A stretch of DNA of 9,699 bases, taken from Chitinophagaceae bacterium (GTDB lineage Bacteria > Bacteroidota > Bacteroidia > Chitinophagales > Chitinophagaceae). This document shows, in pieces, positions 7,898 to 9,699 of this stretch. The notes under the pieces are model-generated. The model saw nothing but the letters and a program-made list of their open reading frames with translations, did not search any database and was not told where the DNA came from. Positions within the stretch are counted from its first letter, which is position 1; every line of letters begins with the position of its first letter. The translations under genes were made by a program, and so were the position numbers. Location: the NCBI GenBank assembly GCA_947463755.1, contig CANHUK010000032.1, positions 1 to 9,699 of the forward strand, in the 5' to 3' direction.

Positions 7898-9148
7898 TCA
7901 ATAGTGGCATTTCTGGCACTCAGTACCGCCGATCTTCTCCACGGTGACACTGTCGATCTTCTTATTCTTCAGGTCTTCATGGAATTTCTCGTAAATGCTG
8001 TAGTACTTATTGTCGGCAAACTGCACCTTGGTTTCGCGGTGGCAGTTGACGCACCAGCCCATGCTAAGGTCTGAGTGCTGATAGACCTCACCCATCTTCT
8101 GGATCTCACCATGACAGGTCTGGCACTGGACCTTACCGGCGCTGACGTGTTGGGAGTGGTTGAAATAGACATGGTCAGGCAGGTTGTGGATGCGGATCCA
8201 CTCAATGGGCTTGCCCTTGCCCGTGTATTGCTTGGACTCAGGATCCCAGCCGGCATACTGATACAGCTTCTGGATCTCCGCCGTACCGTCCACTTCTTTG
8301 CCGTCTTCGCGGTAGAGTTTCGGACCCTTCGCGTATTCAGCGATGCCCATGTGGCAGTTCATACAAACGTTGACGGAAGGGATGTTCGCGTGCTTGCTGT
8401 CCTGTGCACCGCCATGGCAGTAAAGACAGTTGATCTGGTTGATCCCTGCATGCACCGTATGTGAATAGTAGATCGGTTGCTCGGGCTGGTAGTCCTTGGA
8501 ACGACCTAGTCCCTGGGCATTCTGGAAGGTGATATATCCGCCGGCCATGAAGAGGATGATGGCAGTCAGGGCAATGTATGCCTTGTTCCTCCAGAAGGGG
8601 ACAGGCTCGGCCGTAGCCTGACCTTCGCGCTCATCCGACATCTTGCGGAGATTGCTGTTCACCTGAAGCAGGATCAGGGCGATCACGCCCAGGATCAACG
8701 TCAGCAGACCAAACAGCATGGTGCTGTCTGAACCCTCCGTCGTACCCGCAGGCTGAGCGCCTCCGGTGGCGTCAGTGTCCTTTTTGACCGGACCTGCATT
8801 GATGTAGGCGAGGATCGCGTCGATGTCCCCATCCTTTAACTCGGGGAAGGCGGTCATCTGCACCTTGTTGTACTCGTTGTACACCTCTACAGCCCGGGGA
8901 TATCCGGATTTCACGACCGCGGCACTGTTGCGTATCCACGCATACAGCTGGGCTTTTTCAGGCCACCTGTCTTCCACACCCTTCAGGGCCGGCCCGACAA
9001 GTTTCTTGTCGATCGCATGACAGGATGCACACTTTTGGTTGAAAAGCTGCTTGCCATCCTGCGCCATGTTGGCGAGTGGACTCATCAGCAGTGAACCGAA
9101 AATCAAGAGAGACAAAATATTCCTCACAACGGATCGATGTTGCATCAT
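7898..9148 (-). CDS. actA: Alternative complex III subunit ActA: monoheme cytochrome c fused to membrane-anchored pentaheme cytochrome c
   Basis: ActA is the multiheme electron-exit subunit of ACIII. The 416-residue protein has, in order: a signal peptide (1 to about 29, ending LANMA); a class I cytochrome c domain with heme motif CASCH at 40-44 and probable Met ligand at 98 (VQMTAFPEL); a linker rich in Gly/Thr; two hydrophobic segments (about 144-162 and 190-207); and a pentaheme domain with CLYCH 241, CMNCH 262, CQTCH 342, CVNCH 366 and CQKCH 411. Candidate axial ligands precede several hemes in cytochrome c7-like contexts (SHTVHAG at 229-235, NHSQHVSAG at 330-338). The last heme motif ends one residue before the C-terminus. 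It is the first gene of the operon. ATG codons at 9148 and 9145 are adjacent; the upstream GAGGT fits the second better. The membrane-anchored pentaheme part defines the family; the N-terminal domain adds a sixth heme. Confidence 0.96.
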   Translation of the reverse strand: MMQHRSVVRNILSLLIFGSLLMSPLANMAQDGKQLFNQKCASCHAIDKKLVGPALKGVEDRWPEKAQLYAWIRNSAAVVKSGYPRAVEVYNEYNKVQMTAFPELKDGDIDAILAYINAGPVKKDTDATGGAQPAGTTEGSDSTMLFGLLTLILGVIALILLQVNSNLRKMSDEREGQATAEPVPFWRNKAYIALTAIILFMAGGYITFQNAQGLGRSKDYQPEQPIYYSHTVHAGINQINCLYCHGGAQDSKHANIPSVNVCMNCHMGIAEYAKGPKLYREDGKEVDGTAEIQKLYQYAGWDPESKQYTGKGKPIEWIRIHNLPDHVYFNHSQHVSAGKVQCQTCHGEIQKMGEVYQHSDLSMGWCVNCHRETKVQFADNKYYSIYEKFHEDLKNKKIDSVTVEKIGGTECQKCHY

Positions 9149-9149
9149 A

Positions 9150-9154
9150 ACCTC
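9150..9154 (-). promoter_or_regulatory. Shine-Dalgarno-like site bearing on the actA start
   Basis: The minus strand reads GAGGT here, followed by T and two consecutive ATG codons. The gap is 1 nt to the ATG at 9148 and 4 nt to the ATG at 9145, so the second ATG is the better-spaced start. The difference is one residue in the signal peptide. Many Bacteroidota genes are translated without such a site and none of the other genes here has a clear one, so the match may be accidental. Confidence 0.4.
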
Positions 9155-9193
9155 AGCTGTTGTTGAAATGAAGGAGCAGTACGCTCAGCGCGG

Positions 9194-9228
9194 CAAAAAT
9201 AAGACGGGATTTTAACATTATATGCACA
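9194..9228 (-). promoter_or_regulatory. Candidate promoter of the act-cox operon
   Basis: On the minus strand, bases 9201 to 9194 read TATTTTTG, a full match to the Bacteroidota primary-sigma -7 element TAnnTTTG. The matching -33 element is weak: TGTG at 9228-9225, 23 bases upstream, at the long end of the allowed spacing. A start of transcription near 9187 would give a leader of about 40 nt ahead of actA. A TATAAT also occurs on the minus strand at 9222-9217, but no -35 partner lies at the usual distance. This is a sequence-pattern prediction only. Confidence 0.35.
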
Positions 9229-9380
9229 TTCCATACAATTTTTTCGGCGTCAAATCCGCACCACTCCATGCTTTTTGACAGATTTGTGACGCAATAATCA
9301 ATAGGGGTTCAAACCTTACGGACATGTCCTTGTTTCAGACATCAAACTTCCTTTCTCGACTATTTTATACAAATTGCAGC

Positions 9381-9699
9381 ATGTTCGGAAAACTGAAGCA
9401 AAAATGGAAGGTGCAGAGCAACACGCAGCTTAGCCTCATTCTCTGCACATTCGCCGTTACCGGTACGCTCACCGCGTTCATTTCACGAAAGATCACCGCG
9501 TGGGTCGGGTTCGGTGAAGATACCTGGTGGCTTTGGCCCATACTGCTTAGAGCAGCGGTGCTGATCTTTGGTTATCAGTTCATTATACTCGCTGTGTCGC
9601 TGTTTTTCGGCCAATTTCGGTTTTTCTGGAACTATGAGAAGAAGATCCTGACCTGGATGGGTATCATCCGGCGTGAACCCAAGCCCAAGGTGACGGATA
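9381..9699 (+). CDS. Small two-helix membrane protein, DUF6787-like (cut by window edge)
   Basis: The frame opens with ATG at 9381 and is open to the end of the window (106 residues, no stop seen). The protein begins with a basic amphipathic stretch (MFGKLKQKWKV), then has two hydrophobic helices (about 17-34 and 54-77) around a short Trp-rich loop (GFGEDTWWLW), followed by the aromatic and basic stretch FGQFRFFWNYEKKIL at 76-90 and a Lys/Pro-rich tail. The start FxKLKxKWKV and the motif following helix 2 recall the Bacteroidota-specific DUF6787 family, which I recognise from memory and cannot verify here; its function is unknown. An in-frame ATG at 9324 would add 19 residues, but family members typically begin at the MFxKLK stretch, so 9381 is preferred. 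No Shine-Dalgarno sequence is visible. It is divergent from actA, so it need not be part of the respiratory operon. Confidence 0.75.
   Translation, partial: MFGKLKQKWKVQSNTQLSLILCTFAVTGTLTAFISRKITAWVGFGEDTWWLWPILLRAAVLIFGYQFIILAVSLFFGQFRFFWNYEKKILTWMGIIRREPKPKVTD

Larger units (their letters stand above)
9149..9380. other. Divergent intergenic region between actA and the right-hand gene
   Basis: This 232-nt AT-richer stretch separates two genes that point away from each other, so it should hold promoters for both. On the minus strand there is a TAnnTTTG element (9194-9201). On the plus strand TTGACA occurs at 9275-9280, but no good -10 or -7 element follows at normal spacing. A loose inverted pair GTCAAA (9249-9254) and TTTGAC (9274-9279) is separated by 19 bases; it could be an operator but is short enough to be chance. 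No RNA gene, repeat or mobile element is seen. Confidence 0.6.

Noticed and set aside
6467..8074. 535-codon open frame on the plus strand, antisense to actB and the end of actA
   Set aside because: It lies opposite clearly conserved genes, crosses the actA-actB gap, and its translation shows no recognisable domain. Long antisense frames are expected in GC-rich coding sequence with biased codon use.
9275..9303. TTGACA on the plus strand as a promoter for the right-hand gene
   Set aside because: No TATAAT-like or TAnnTTTG element follows at normal spacing, and Bacteroidota do not generally use the TTGACA consensus.

Overview
The window carries a nearly complete respiratory electron-transfer operon on the minus strand, flanked by two genes that run off the edges. 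From about 9148 down to 1 the order is actA, actB, actC, actD, actE, actF, coxB. This is the canonical gene cluster for Alternative Complex III (ACIII, a quinol:cytochrome c/oxygen-reductase oxidoreductase unrelated to the bc1 complex), followed directly by subunit II of a heme-copper cytochrome c oxidase. Gene order, the six-heme fused ActA, the TAT-variant leader of ActB, the lipoprotein ActE and the extended four-helix CoxB all point to the phylum Bacteroidota. The moderately high GC content and the protein sequences suggest a Chitinophagaceae-like or related environmental lineage, but that rank is a guess.

Layout from right to left on the minus strand: actA (fused monoheme plus pentaheme cytochrome c), 66 nt gap, actB (fused cofactor-less molybdopterin-like domain plus four-cluster ferredoxin domain), 60 nt gap, actC (NrfD-like ten-helix membrane subunit), 24 nt, actD (DUF3341 membrane subunit), 14 nt, actE (monoheme cytochrome c lipoprotein), 44 nt, actF (second NrfD-like ten-helix subunit), 47 nt, then coxB, cut by the left edge. 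No terminator-like hairpin was seen in any gap, so the set reads as one transcription unit. To the right, a 232-nt intergenic region separates actA from a divergent plus-strand gene for a small two-helix membrane protein (DUF6787-like), cut by the right edge.

How the genes work together (from knowledge of the family): menaquinol is oxidised at the membrane subunits ActC/ActF. Electrons pass through the iron-sulfur clusters of ActB to the hemes of ActA and ActE on the periplasmic face, and then to the CuA centre of the oxidase encoded by coxB and its downstream partners. The direct genetic linkage fits the known ACIII-aa3 supercomplex of Flavobacterium johnsoniae.

I found no evidence of mobile elements, CRISPR arrays, tRNA or rRNA genes, or an undescribed system. 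The points most worth a second look are the extra N-terminal heme domain of ActA (seven predicted c hemes for the complex), the extra helices on CoxB, the His-rich tails on ActB and ActC, and the divergent uncharacterised gene.
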